The translations under genes and the position numbers were made by a program. Below, piece after piece: positions 54,700 to 63,515 of a stretch of DNA of 64,000 nt; the first letter of the stretch is position 1; every line of letters starts with the position of its first letter. The stretch lies in assembly GCF_017876795.1 (NCBI RefSeq), contig NZ_JAGIOR010000001.1, forward strand, positions 2,878,501-2,942,500. Direction: 5' to 3'. The notes beneath the pieces were generated by a model that saw only the letters and a program-made list of their open reading frames with translations, was not told the origin of the DNA and ran no database searches. The DNA is from Rhizobium leguminosarum. Lineage in GTDB: Bacteria; Pseudomonadota; Alphaproteobacteria; Rhizobiales; Rhizobiaceae.

Positions 54700-54809
54700 T
54701 CTCTTCCTGAATAGCATCATCGGGAAAGCCGATGATGCTATCGGTTTCTTCCGTTTTTCTTCCGCTTCGACCCGAGGCATCTGCTCTCCCATGCAAATGG
54801 AGATGCGAG

Positions 54810-55547
54810 ATGACTGAAATCAGGATCGAAGGTGCGAGTGTGTTGATCGTCGGCGGCAGCTCGGGCATGGGATTGGCGCTTGCCAGGCGCCTGCTCGATG
54901 AGGGGGCGTCGGTGACGATCGCGGGGCGCAGTAAAGAAAGGCTTGCGGCGGCTTGCCGCCACCTCGGCGACCATCCGAAACTCGGGACGTGCGCTGTCGA
55001 TATATCGCGCGAGGAAGAGGTCGCGGCGCTGTTTCGGGATAGCCGACCGGTCGACCATATCGTCAGCACGGCCGCCGATATTGAAGGCGCCTATCAGTTG
55101 CTGCCGTCGATCGAGCTTGCCGCAGCGCAACGGGTGGTCGAGAGCAAGTTCTACGGGCCGCTACTGCTGGCGAAGCATGGCGCCGCCCACCTGCCGCCGT
55201 CAGGATCGATCACCTTTACGTCAGGTATCGCGGCCTATCGACCGGCGGCGCGCGGATCTGTGGTCGCCGCCGTCAATGCGGCGCTCGAAGGTCTGGTGAG
55301 GGCGCTGGCCGTCGAACTGGCGCCGATCCGCATCAATGCCGTGTCGCCGGGATGGGTGGATACGCCGATCTGGAGCGTCGTTGTTGGTGACGCCAAGCAG
55401 GCAACGCTCGACGCGATGGCGGAGCGCCTGCCGGCCGGGCGGGTCGGCCAGCCGGAGGATATTGCCGATGCGATCCGCTTCCTGATCGGCAACGGTTTCA
55501 CCACAGGCACTATCCTGCATGTCGAAGGCGGGCATCGGCTGGTCTGA
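54810..55547 (+). CDS. SDR-like protein lacking the YxxxK dyad
   Basis: 245 aa from the ATG at 54810, seven bases after GGAG. The cofactor motif VGGSSGMGLALARRLLDEG and the conserved TAADIEGAYQLLP and RINAVSPGWVDTP blocks are present. In the active site, where SDRs have Y-x3-K, it has V-x3-N (GSVVAAVNAALEGL), so Tyr and Lys are both lost. It may be a non-catalytic or altered-activity member; NAD(P) binding looks intact. The end converges with the LysR gene, overlapping by 38 bases. Confidence 0.85.
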   Translation: MTEIRIEGASVLIVGGSSGMGLALARRLLDEGASVTIAGRSKERLAAACRHLGDHPKLGTCAVDISREEEVAALFRDSRPVDHIVSTAADIEGAYQLLPSIELAAAQRVVESKFYGPLLLAKHGAAHLPPSGSITFTSGIAAYRPAARGSVVAAVNAALEGLVRALAVELAPIRINAVSPGWVDTPIWSVVVGDAKQATLDAMAERLPAGRVGQPEDIADAIRFLIGNGFTTGTILHVEGGHRLV

Positions 55548-56433
55548 CCGGTGAAAGTTCTTCGCTGGCCGATTGCAGCAGGAGGGCGAGCGCCGGCGGC
55601 TGAATGCGCCGGCGCCGCCACGTCATCACCAGCGAAGCGGCTGGCGGTTTGCCCGGCCACGACAATTCGACGATATCGCTACGCGCCGGAGATAGCCCGA
55701 TCGCGAGGCGCGGGACCAGCCCATAGCCGGCGCCGGATGCAACGAGGCGAATGATCGTCGCAATACTGTCTGCTTCCGTCGCGATGGGCGGCGGCGTCAT
55801 GCCCGCTTCCGTAAAGGCAGTATCGAACAGGTGGCGATAGACGCAGCCGGCTTCGGTCGCAACAAAGCGGGCGGTGCTCAGTGCCGCCAGGCTATCAAAT
55901 GAGGATAGCTGCGAGTTGCGGTCTGCGATCAACACCAGCGGTTCGCTGGAGATATGGCGCGTCGCGAAGCGCTGGTCCTGCTGGCCGCGATCGAAGGTGA
56001 AGGCGACGTCGATCGAGCCGTGCTGCAATTGCGCACGCAGCTCGCCACTGCCTCCGATCTTGAGTTTGAGAGCGAGGCCGGGGTTCTGCCTGCGGAAGAG
56101 AGAGAGCCATGGCGCCAGCCTTTCAGTGGCGATGGTTTCCAATGTACCCAAGGCGATTGATGTTTCGGCACGGCCGGCGGCAACCCGGACGGCAGCCTTC
56201 GCCTCATCGTTCAGCGCCAGGATCTCCTCCGCATAGGCCTTCAGCGCTGCCCCTGCCGGTGTCGGGGCGACGCCCTGGCGGGAGCGGAACAGGAGCTCGA
56301 CGCCGAGTTCTTCCTCCAGCGCCTGTATCTGGTCGCTGAGGCTCGATTGGGCGAGATTGACCTCGGCGGCGGCGCGGGTGAGATTTTCATGCCGGATCAC
56401 CGCAAGGAATGTCTTCAATTGTCGTGGATTCAT
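55510..56433 (-). CDS. LysR family transcriptional regulator
   Basis: 307 aa from the ATG at 56433, six bases after GGAG; the open frame extends upstream but outside the family. N-terminal HTH MNPRQLKTFLAVIRHENLTRAAAEVNLAQSSLSDQIQALEEELG (given in parts), then a LysR effector domain (SIALGTLETIATERLAPWL). It follows the small EamA-type gene on the same strand, so it may regulate that gene or the divergent/convergent SDR. Effector unknown. Confidence 0.92.
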   Translation of the reverse strand: MNPRQLKTFLAVIRHENLTRAAAEVNLAQSSLSDQIQALEEELGVELLFRSRQGVAPTPAGAALKAYAEEILALNDEAKAAVRVAAGRAETSIALGTLETIATERLAPWLSLFRRQNPGLALKLKIGGSGELRAQLQHGSIDVAFTFDRGQQDQRFATRHISSEPLVLIADRNSQLSSFDSLAALSTARFVATEAGCVYRHLFDTAFTEAGMTPPPIATEADSIATIIRLVASGAGYGLVPRLAIGLSPARSDIVELSWPGKPPAASLVMTWRRRRIQPPALALLLQSASEELSPVRPADARLRHAG

Positions 56434-56549
56434 CTGAAGCTCCGTGGGCGCGCAGCCGCCTTGACGCAGGATATCAACAAAGCGAAACCTGCTGCAACGC
56501 AGGAGAATTTTGGCGACGAGGGGCTCGTCTGTGTTGCGCCTCTTTCCCC

Positions 56550-56987
56550 TCAAGCGCTGCTGACGAGCAGGGCGCCTGAGATGATGAGGAGGGTGCCGGC
56601 GCTGAGCTTCATTATGTTCAGCTCTGCGGCTTCGCCGAGAAACAGGGCGCCGATTGCCAGCGTCACCAGCACGTTGCAGCTCCAGATCGGGGCGAGTTTC
56701 GAGACCGGGACGCCGTAAGCGAAAAGCGCAAAGCTGATGAGGCCGGTGCCGACGGCGAAGCAGGCGCCCGCGATGGCGGCAAATCCGAGACCTTGCGCGG
56801 TCCAGGGGGCAGGGCGCCAGATCAGCGCGGCGATCAGGCCGGCAAGGGCGCAGGCAGCGCCGAAGGCGATCAGATAGACGGCGGAGCCGGTGGCCGCCGT
56901 AGCGCTCTGCTTCTGGAAGATGGCGGTGACGCCCCAGAAAATGGCGGGCAGAACGCCGCCGATGACGATCGGCCAGAGTGAATTCAT
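56550..56987 (-). CDS. EamA/DMT-type half-size transporter
   Basis: 145 aa from the ATG at 56987, seven bases after GGAG. Four to five hydrophobic helices: GGVLPAIFWGVTAIFQKQS, GSAVYLIAFGAACALAGLIA, GFAAIAGACFAVGTGLISFAL and LAIGALFLGEAAELNIMKLSAGTLLIISGALLV. This is one EamA repeat, half the usual length, so it would act as a dimer. Substrate unknown. Confidence 0.82.
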   Translation of the reverse strand: MNSLWPIVIGGVLPAIFWGVTAIFQKQSATAATGSAVYLIAFGAACALAGLIAALIWRPAPWTAQGLGFAAIAGACFAVGTGLISFALFAYGVPVSKLAPIWSCNVLVTLAIGALFLGEAAELNIMKLSAGTLLIISGALLVSSA

Positions 56988-57177
56988 CGCGAAACTCCTG
57001 TCGCACCCATGGGTCAAGGCCTGGCCTCGGGTGAAGGCCGGTCGAACATGCGGTGCCACCAGACTAGGAGTTTCTTTTTGCTCTTTGTGGTCTTGTTGTT
57101 GCGCGTGAAGGTGACAGATGCGACCGCTGCCGTAAAGCCGTAGCAACAACGGATCATGAGCACTGCGCCCCCAGGCC

Positions 57178-57879
57178 TCAGTCGCGCATGCGCAGTTCGT
57201 CGGTCTGCATCTGCAGCGAGCCCAGCGTTTCCAGGAAGCTCATGCCGAGCAGGCTCTGGTCGAGCCGGCCGTCCTCGGCTACGCTGGCTGCGACATTGTC
57301 GCGGACGATCGGGCCGATTGCCACCTGGTCGAGCCTGACGGGTGCTGCACGGCCGCGACCGTTGGCGGTCATGACGGTCATGGAATAGCTCAGGCGGGAG
57401 AGATCGATGCCGATCCGCTCGGCATCTTCGTGCGACAGCGCCACCATACTGGCGCCGGTATCGACGAGCATCTGGATCGTTTGGCCGTTGACAGCGACAT
57501 CGGCTTCGAAATGGCCGTTCAGCAGCTTGTGCAGGATGATCTCCTGGCCACCCTCGCTGGTGGTGACGACGACGGCGTGGCCGGGAACGAGGCCGGCGAG
57601 CAGCCGGTTGCCGACGCCGAGTGCGTCCTGGCGATAGAGATAGACGGTGACGAGCGCCAGGATGATCACCAGCCAGATCATCATCTGGCGCATCGTTTCG
57701 CCAATGCTGCGCCGGCTCGCCCAGATGCCGGCCGACAGCATCAGCGCGATCGGCAGCAGATAGATGACGCGGCCGAAGTCATCGCTCTGCAGGCCGAGGT
57801 TCCGGCTGCTGTCATTGTTGACGATCAGCGCGGCAAGGCCGATGCCGATCACGGCGAGGAAGACGGTCAAACGGATCAT
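57178..57879 (-). CDS. Membrane-anchored clan AA aspartic protease (TIGR02281-type)
   Basis: 233 aa. Two or three N-terminal membrane helices (about 1-90) carry a retropepsin-like domain with the catalytic LVDTGASMVALSHEDA and NGRGRAAPVRLDQVAIGPI, and the C-terminal LGMSFLETLGSLQMQTDEL. Its ATG overlaps the stop of the DUF1289 gene by 4 bases, so the two are translated together. The substrate is unknown. Confidence 0.88.
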   Translation of the reverse strand: MIRLTVFLAVIGIGLAALIVNNDSSRNLGLQSDDFGRVIYLLPIALMLSAGIWASRRSIGETMRQMMIWLVIILALVTVYLYRQDALGVGNRLLAGLVPGHAVVVTTSEGGQEIILHKLLNGHFEADVAVNGQTIQMLVDTGASMVALSHEDAERIGIDLSRLSYSMTVMTANGRGRAAPVRLDQVAIGPIVRDNVAASVAEDGRLDQSLLGMSFLETLGSLQMQTDELRMRD

Positions 57880-58094
57880 AGAGGCCGCTCCGGCCGGCTG
57901 GCGAGGCCTATTTTGATGTGGTTCGACACCGCGGCGCCGCCCGCAAGCCTTGCCGGCAGCAGCGCCATGATCCGTCTTCGCTCGGTGTCGGAGTAGCTCA
58001 CCCAGCTGCCGATTTCCTGAAGAGTCCGGCCGCATCCGGCGCAAAATCCGGTGGCTGAAACCAGGGAGCAGAGGTGAATGCAGGGTGTTTGCAT
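57876..58094 (-). CDS. DUF1289 domain protein
   Basis: 72 aa. The Cys pattern CIHLC...CAGCGRTLQEIGSWVSYSDTERRRIMALLPARL is the DUF1289 family, predicted to bind a metal ion through Cys residues. It precedes the aspartic protease with a 4-base overlap and follows cobV by 18 bp, so all three probably share a transcript. Function unknown. Confidence 0.9.
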   Translation of the reverse strand: MQTPCIHLCSLVSATGFCAGCGRTLQEIGSWVSYSDTERRRIMALLPARLAGGAAVSNHIKIGLASRPERPL

Positions 58095-58112
58095 GAGCGA
58101 TATATCGGAGTT

Positions 58113-58895
58113 TCAAAGAGCCGTGGCAAGGGCGCAAAGGCTGGCGATCTCGCAAATTTGCTGCGTCGCGCCTAGCGTATCGCCGGTGTGGCCTGCAAGT
58201 TTGCGGCGGATGAATGCGGTGAAGGCAAACCCCGCGATGCCGGTGGCAAGCAGGCTTGCGACCAGCGGCCGCAGGCCGAAGGCAGGCCAGATCAGAAGCG
58301 CTGCGACGAGGCCAGCCGAAGCGAGTGCAAACTGCATCGCCGTCTCGTCCGGCTGGCCGGTCGAGGCGGCTACGCCATCGGCCTTTGCCGGCGGCAGCCG
58401 CTGCCAGTGCCAGGCGATGGCGCCGCGGCTAAGCGCCGCGACGGCGGGAATGGCAAGGGCCGAAGTGAGCGGCGTTGCGTGGCGGGCGATGGCGGCAAGT
58501 GCTGCGGCGCGGATCGCGAAGGAAAGGATCAGCGCTATTGCTCCATAGGTGCCGATCCGGCTGTCCTTCATGATGACGAGGCTGTGCTCGCGGCCCTTGC
58601 CGCCGCCAATGCCGTCGGCCGTATCGGCCAGCCCGTCCTCGTGCAGCGCGCCGGTGGCGAGAACCTGGATCGAAAGCGCGATCAGGGCCGCCATCAGCGG
58701 ATCGGCATGCAGCCCCAAAGCCAAGAGGAGGGCAAGCGCGGGGACGAAGCCGATGACGATGCCGGCGAAGGGAAAAGCGCGCACCAGCCTGCCGAGCCTG
58801 CCGTCATAGCCTTTGAACAGCGATTGCGGCATGGGAATGCGGCTGAGGAAGGCGACGGCGCGGGCGGTATCGACCGCAAGGTCCTTGATGTTCAT
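58113..58895 (-). CDS. cobV: Adenosylcobinamide-GDP ribazoletransferase (cobalamin synthase) CobV
   Basis: 260 aa from the ATG at 58895. Polytopic membrane enzyme that joins adenosylcobinamide-GDP with alpha-ribazole (phosphate). [38 protein letters not shown] is the diagnostic metal-binding stretch (given as seen); [17 protein letters not shown] near the C terminus is also typical. It is divergent to cobU across a 156-base gap in which no riboswitch is visible. It is upstream of DUF1289. Confidence 0.95.
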   Translation of the reverse strand: MNIKDLAVDTARAVAFLSRIPMPQSLFKGYDGRLGRLVRAFPFAGIVIGFVPALALLLALGLHADPLMAALIALSIQVLATGALHEDGLADTADGIGGGKGREHSLVIMKDSRIGTYGAIALILSFAIRAAALAAIARHATPLTSALAIPAVAALSRGAIAWHWQRLPPAKADGVAASTGQPDETAMQFALASAGLVAALLIWPAFGLRPLVASLLATGIAGFAFTAFIRRKLAGHTGDTLGATQQICEIASLCALATAL

Positions 58896-59051
58896 TCTGC
58901 TTCGTTCTGCCGTAGGTTTCGGCGTATGGTCGCGGGCGCGCTTTTGGAGTTGTTCGCCTCGTCGGCCCGCATTAAGAGAGTTGCGACCCGCAAAGAAGCT
59001 GATTTGCGTGAAAAAAACAAGAATACCCGGATTCATAGGAAAACCGCACAG

Positions 59052-60068
59052 ATGAGCGTTTCAGGCCTGCCGTTCGACGATTTCCGTACCTTGCTTCGTG
59101 ACCTGCCGGGGCCGGATGCCCGTGCGCTGGCGGCGGCGCGCGAACGCGACGCACAACTGACCAAGCCGCCGGGCGCGCTCGGGCGGCTCGAGGAAATCGC
59201 CTTCTGGCTTGCCGCCTGGACGGGCCGCACCCCTGCCGTCAACCGGCCGCTGGTGGCGATCTTTGCCGGAAATCATGGCGTCACCAGGCAGGGAATCACG
59301 CCTTTTCCGCCGGCGGTGACGCAGCAGATGGTCGAAAACTTTGCGGCCGGGGGTGCTGCGATCAATCAGATCTGTGTCGCCTATGATCTCGGGTTGAAAG
59401 TCTTCGATCTGGCGCTGGACTATCCCACCGGCGACATTACTGAAGAAGCAGCGCTTTCCGAGCGCGATTGCGCCGCGACGATGGCCTTCGGCATGGAGGC
59501 GATCGCCGGCGGCACCGACCTGCTCTGCATCGGCGAAATGGGCATCGGCAATACGACGATCGCGGCGGCAATCAACTATGCGCTCTACGGCGGTTCGGCG
59601 CGAGACTGGGTTGGGCCGGGCACCGGTTCGGCAGGCGAGATGCTGGAGCGCAAGATCGCGGCGGTGGAAAAGGCGGTGGCGTTGCATGGCGACCACCTCG
59701 ATGATCCGCTCGAGATCATGCGGCGGCTCGGCGGCCGCGAGATCGCAGCAATGGCCGGGGCCATTCTTGCCGCCCGCATGGAACGCATTCCTGTGCTGAT
59801 CGACGGTTATGTTGCGACCGCGGCGGCGGCAATCCTGAAAGCCGCCAATCCGTCGGCGCTCGATCATTGCCTGATCGGCCATGTCTCCGGCGAGCCCGGA
59901 CATCTGCGCTCGATCGAGATGCTCGGCAAGACGCCGCTTCTGGCGCTCGGCATGCGGCTCGGCGAAGGCACCGGGGCTGCGCTTGCCGCCGGCATCGTCA
60001 AGGCCGCTGCCGCTTGCCATTCGGGCATGGCGACCTTCGCCCAGGCGGGTGTCACGAATAAGCATTAA
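59052..60068 (+). CDS. cobU: Nicotinate-nucleotide--dimethylbenzimidazole phosphoribosyltransferase CobU
   Basis: 338 aa. It activates dimethylbenzimidazole to alpha-ribazole phosphate. Conserved pieces are [50 protein letters not shown] with the catalytic Glu region, [15 protein letters not shown] and [36 protein letters not shown]. It is called cobU in the Pseudomonas denitrificans/rhizobial naming and CobT in enteric bacteria. Confidence 0.96.
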   Translation: MSVSGLPFDDFRTLLRDLPGPDARALAAARERDAQLTKPPGALGRLEEIAFWLAAWTGRTPAVNRPLVAIFAGNHGVTRQGITPFPPAVTQQMVENFAAGGAAINQICVAYDLGLKVFDLALDYPTGDITEEAALSERDCAATMAFGMEAIAGGTDLLCIGEMGIGNTTIAAAINYALYGGSARDWVGPGTGSAGEMLERKIAAVEKAVALHGDHLDDPLEIMRRLGGREIAAMAGAILAARMERIPVLIDGYVATAAAAILKAANPSALDHCLIGHVSGEPGHLRSIEMLGKTPLLALGMRLGEGTGAALAAGIVKAAAACHSGMATFAQAGVTNKH

Positions 60069-60195
60069 TGCGGCTGGTCGTTCGCCGATCCGCACTCGGC
60101 TTCGCTTGCGCCGCTCGAATGGATTGGGTACCTGCGGATCGGTCATCAAAGGGGACGGCAAAGCCTTTCCCAGTCTGCAAGAGGAGAGCAGCGTC

Positions 60196-60585
60196 TTGAC
60201 GAAGCCTGCGGTGACGAAAGAGACCGGATTTCGACATTTCACCGCCGCCGCCGGCTATTCCTGGGCGGGCTTCCTGCGCGTGCTGAAAGAGGCAGCCTTC
60301 CGCCAGGAACTCTGTTTCTTCGTCGTTTCGATCGCGACGCTGGCATTGGTGGGGGCAACTGCCGGCGAGATCGTCGTTGCGGTGCTTCTGTTTCTCGGGC
60401 TCTTTTCGATGGAGGCGATGAATACCGCCGTCGAGGAGGTGATCGACCGGATTTCACCGGAGATTTCGATTGTCGGCAAACATGCGAAGGATCTCGGTTC
60501 CTTCGCGGTGACCTGTATGATCGCCGCCTGCTGCCTCTATCTCGCCTTCGTCCTCGGCAGGCACCTGTTCTTCAGCCCGGCATGA
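60196..60585 (+). CDS. dgkA: Diacylglycerol kinase DgkA
   Basis: 129 aa with a TTG start eight bases after GAGGAGA. Three membrane helices and the signature EAMNTAVEEVIDRISPEISIVGKHAKDLGSFAVT, with the catalytic Glu and Asp, are complete. It phosphorylates diacylglycerol to phosphatidate in the inner membrane, recycling lipid freed by glucan and lipid A modification. It follows cobU by 127 bp. Confidence 0.92.
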   Translation: MTKPAVTKETGFRHFTAAAGYSWAGFLRVLKEAAFRQELCFFVVSIATLALVGATAGEIVVAVLLFLGLFSMEAMNTAVEEVIDRISPEISIVGKHAKDLGSFAVTCMIAACCLYLAFVLGRHLFFSPA

Positions 60586-60636
60586 TTAGGCCGATAATCC
60601 TGCGGGGTTGAATCAGAACATCCTGCTCCAGCTTGA

Positions 60637-62172
60637 TCAGGCAAAACTCTTGCGCTTGCGCGCGACGGCCTGAGCTTCTTCCACAGCCGGCAGGCTCTGG
60701 AGCACGCGCCTGGCGGGCAGGATGGCGATCACTTCGGTGCCCTCGCGCAGCTTCGATTTCAGCAGGAACTGTCCGTCATGCTTGGCAAGGATCGCCTGGA
60801 CGATCGGCAGGCCGAGGCCCGTGCCCTGTTCGGCGCTCTTGATGGCGATCGAGCCCTGGCCGAAAGCTGAAAGGACGACGGGGATCTCTTCCTCCGGAAT
60901 GCCGGGGCCGTTGTCCTTGATCGAAATGTACTGTCCGCCGCCGGCCGTCCAGCCGACCTTGACGTGGATTTCGCCGCCCTGCGGCGTGAACTTGACGGCG
61001 TTGGAGAGAAGGTTGAGCACCACCTGGCGCATCGACTTCTCGTCTGCCCAGATGGCTGGCAGCTGCCGTTCGAATTGATCCGAAATGGCGATGTTCTTGG
61101 CGCGGGCGCGCAGCTGGACCATGCCGATGCAATCCTCGGTGATATCGAGGAGCGAGATCGCCTCCTCGCTCAGCTCGTATTTGCCGGCTTCGATGCGGGA
61201 GAGGTCGAGGATCTCGTTGATGAGATCAAGCAGATGCTGGCCGGAGCGGTGGATATCACCAGCGTATTCCTTGTAGGTCGGATTGGCGAGCGGTCCCATG
61301 ACTTCGGCCGACATCACCTCGGAGAAGCCAAGGATGGCGTTGAGCGGGGTCCTGAGCTCATGTGACATGGAGGCAAGGAAGCGCGACTTGGCGAGGTTTG
61401 CCTCTTCGGCGCGGCGGCGAGCCTCATCCGACATCGATTTCGCCACCTCGAGCTCGGCAATGAGGTCATCCTTCTCCGACTGGTAGGAGAGGATCCGGAG
61501 GTTCGACTTGAAGAGCCGGTCGCTGATATAGTTGAAGAAGACGAGGGTGGTGGTGAAGAGCGCCGTCAGGCTGATTTCGAGGAGGTCGCGCGACAGGCCG
61601 CTCTTGACGGCGAGCGCCAGGACCGCCGGCGCGAAGGAGACGAGCACGGTCGGCGTCAGCATGAAGTTCGACATCGCGGTGACGGAGAGTGCGATCAGCA
61701 GCGTCGCGCCCTTATAAAGAATGAAGCTTGACGGCTCGCAGCTATCGCAGCCCTGCAGCGCGAATATGGCCCAGCAGCAGCCGAGCAGGAATTGGCCGAA
61801 CAACAGCAGGCGGCGCCATTTGCGGGCGCTCTCGGGGGTGATTTCCTGCCGGCGCGCACGCCGTCCAAGCAGGATATTGCCGGTGTGACAGATGAGCGTC
61901 AGCAGCGCCCAGAAGAGCAATTGCGTATCTTGGGTGAAATAAAGGCCAAGCGCGGTGATGATGACGACGAAGAGCGGCATGATCGTCGCGCCCTGCAGCA
62001 TCGAGGCCACATACATCTTGAGCACGTCACGGTCGAAGGAGGAATTGGACGCATGACCGGACTGAAGACGTTCGCGCGTCTGCCGCACGGCCTTGGAAAC
62101 GGCCTTGTTGCGGTGGCTGCGCGACCTGTCGACGATAATCTTGTCGGTCGATGTGCTTACGCCGGTACTCAT
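60637..62172 (-). CDS. Membrane sensor histidine kinase (PdhS/PleC-like)
   Basis: 511 aa from the ATG at 62172. Five to six helices (about 55-225) are followed by a coiled-coil linker and the HisKA domain with FLASMSHELRTPLNAILGFSEVM (phospho-His). The catalytic domain has N-box NLLSNAVKFTPQGGE, G1 DNGPGIPEEE and G2 GTGLGLPIVQAI. The EVMGPL...YKEYAGDIHRSGQHLLDLINEILDLSRIEAG stretch is typical of alphaproteobacterial PleC/DivJ/PdhS-like kinases. No response regulator is adjacent; the cognate partner is unknown. Confidence 0.9.
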   Translation of the reverse strand: MSTGVSTSTDKIIVDRSRSHRNKAVSKAVRQTRERLQSGHASNSSFDRDVLKMYVASMLQGATIMPLFVVIITALGLYFTQDTQLLFWALLTLICHTGNILLGRRARRQEITPESARKWRRLLLFGQFLLGCCWAIFALQGCDSCEPSSFILYKGATLLIALSVTAMSNFMLTPTVLVSFAPAVLALAVKSGLSRDLLEISLTALFTTTLVFFNYISDRLFKSNLRILSYQSEKDDLIAELEVAKSMSDEARRRAEEANLAKSRFLASMSHELRTPLNAILGFSEVMSAEVMGPLANPTYKEYAGDIHRSGQHLLDLINEILDLSRIEAGKYELSEEAISLLDITEDCIGMVQLRARAKNIAISDQFERQLPAIWADEKSMRQVVLNLLSNAVKFTPQGGEIHVKVGWTAGGGQYISIKDNGPGIPEEEIPVVLSAFGQGSIAIKSAEQGTGLGLPIVQAILAKHDGQFLLKSKLREGTEVIAILPARRVLQSLPAVEEAQAVARKRKSFA

Positions 62173-62278
62173 GTGCACGTTGAAACTTCATCCCAGGGTG
62201 GATAAGAGCTTAACCGGCAATTCTTAAGAAGATGTTTGCCATCTTTGCCAAGGATTTGTTTTTTAAGGAGGCGAAAGC

Positions 62279-62809
62279 GTGACATGGAGCCTGCGCCTGA
62301 TTCGCGACGGCGTGACCGCTTTTGCCCTGCTGGCGCTCGTGGCGCTGATTGCCGCCAAGCTCAACGATGCAGCAAAAATTGTGCATTCGGGCGCTTTCCA
62401 TGCTGCCGACGGCGACAGTCTGACACTAGGAGACGAACGTTTGCGCCTGGAAGGCATCGATGCACCGGAGCTCAACCAGAGCTGCACCCGGGCGGCGCGC
62501 GAGGCGCTGCAGGGCATGGTTCTGGCATCGGGAACGCTCTGCCAGGGCAGCCGGCACGACCGCTACGACAGGCTGCTGGTCATCTGCCGGAGCGGAGCGG
62601 GCGGCGACATCAACGCCGCCATGGTGCGCCGGGGCATGGCCATCTCCTATGGCGGTTATGCCAGGGAGGAGACCGAGGCGAAGGCCGCGAAGGCGGGCCT
62701 CTGGGCCGGCACTTTCGAGCGGCCGCGCGATGTGCGCGATCATGCACGCCAGCGTTCCGGTTTCGACGGCCCGCTGCGCTTCATCAGGCGGATCGTCGGA
62801 TGGGAGTGA
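62279..62809 (+). CDS. Thermonuclease family (SNase-like) membrane-anchored protein
   Basis: 176 aa, GTG start six bases after AAGGAGG. One N-terminal helix anchors or exports it. The SNase-like fold shows DGDSLTLGDERLRLEGIDAPELNQSC, where the Arg and Asp of the active site reside, and RYDRLLVICRSGAGGDINAAMVRRGMAISYGGY. It may be a nuclease in the periplasm. It runs into the glycosylase gene with a 4-bp gap. Confidence 0.88.
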   Translation: MTWSLRLIRDGVTAFALLALVALIAAKLNDAAKIVHSGAFHAADGDSLTLGDERLRLEGIDAPELNQSCTRAAREALQGMVLASGTLCQGSRHDRYDRLLVICRSGAGGDINAAMVRRGMAISYGGYAREETEAKAAKAGLWAGTFERPRDVRDHARQRSGFDGPLRFIRRIVGWE

Positions 62810-62813
62810 AGCC

Positions 62814-63446
62814 ATGACCGACGAAGCCGAGCTGGAGACGCTGCGGCGGGAGATCGCTTCCTGTCGCATCTGCCGCGACACGCCGGCGAAAGGCCTCGAA
62901 TATCGGCTGCCGCACGAGCCGCGGCCGGTGGCGGTGATCTCGTCGAGCGCGCGAATCCTGATCGCCGGGCAGGCGCCCGGGCTTCGGGTACATGAGAGCG
63001 GCTTGCCGTTTGACGATGCTTCGGGCGACCGGTTGCGTTCATGGCTCGGCGTTGACAGGGCAAGCTTCTACGACCGCGACCGATTCGCCATCGTGCCTAT
63101 GGGCTTCTGCTTTCCCGGCTATGACGACAAAGGCGGGGATCTGCCGCCGCGTCGCGAATGCGCGCCATTCTGGCGACGTAGGGTGATTTCGGCGATGCCG
63201 CAGATCGAACTGGTGCTTGTCATCGGTCAATATGCCCAGGCCTGGCATATGGCCGGCGAAAGACAGGGCAATATGACCGAGACGGTGCAGTCGTGGCGCG
63301 ACAGTCTTCTGTCCAACCGGTCGCCAGCGGTGCTGCCGTTGCCACATCCGAGCTGGCGCAACAGCGGCTGGCTTAAGCGAAATCCGTGGTTCGAGAAAGA
63401 ATTGCTCCCGATCCTGCAAGATCGAACGAAAATGCTGCTTTCCTGA
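62814..63446 (+). CDS. Uracil-DNA glycosylase family protein (type IV/5-like)
   Basis: 210 aa. The N-terminal CRICRD Cys pair is a partial iron-sulfur ligand set, and ARILIAGQAPGLRVHESGLPFDDASGDRLRSWLG is the conserved GQAPG-type active-site region, with LPLPHPSWRNSGWLKRNPWF near the C terminus (HPS motif). It would remove uracil or a related base from DNA. The second Cys pair of classic type IV enzymes is not clear, so the exact subtype is open. Confidence 0.85.
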   Translation: MTDEAELETLRREIASCRICRDTPAKGLEYRLPHEPRPVAVISSSARILIAGQAPGLRVHESGLPFDDASGDRLRSWLGVDRASFYDRDRFAIVPMGFCFPGYDDKGGDLPPRRECAPFWRRRVISAMPQIELVLVIGQYAQAWHMAGERQGNMTETVQSWRDSLLSNRSPAVLPLPHPSWRNSGWLKRNPWFEKELLPILQDRTKMLLS

Positions 63447-63515
63447 AACAAAATTCTTTTCGTCGCACGGAATCGAGTTATACAAAGAAAATAATTCGAA
63501 AGGACTGTTGTGCGC

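Noticed and set aside
58896..59051. Possible riboswitch between cobV and cobU
   Set aside because: Gap too short and no B12 box on either strand.
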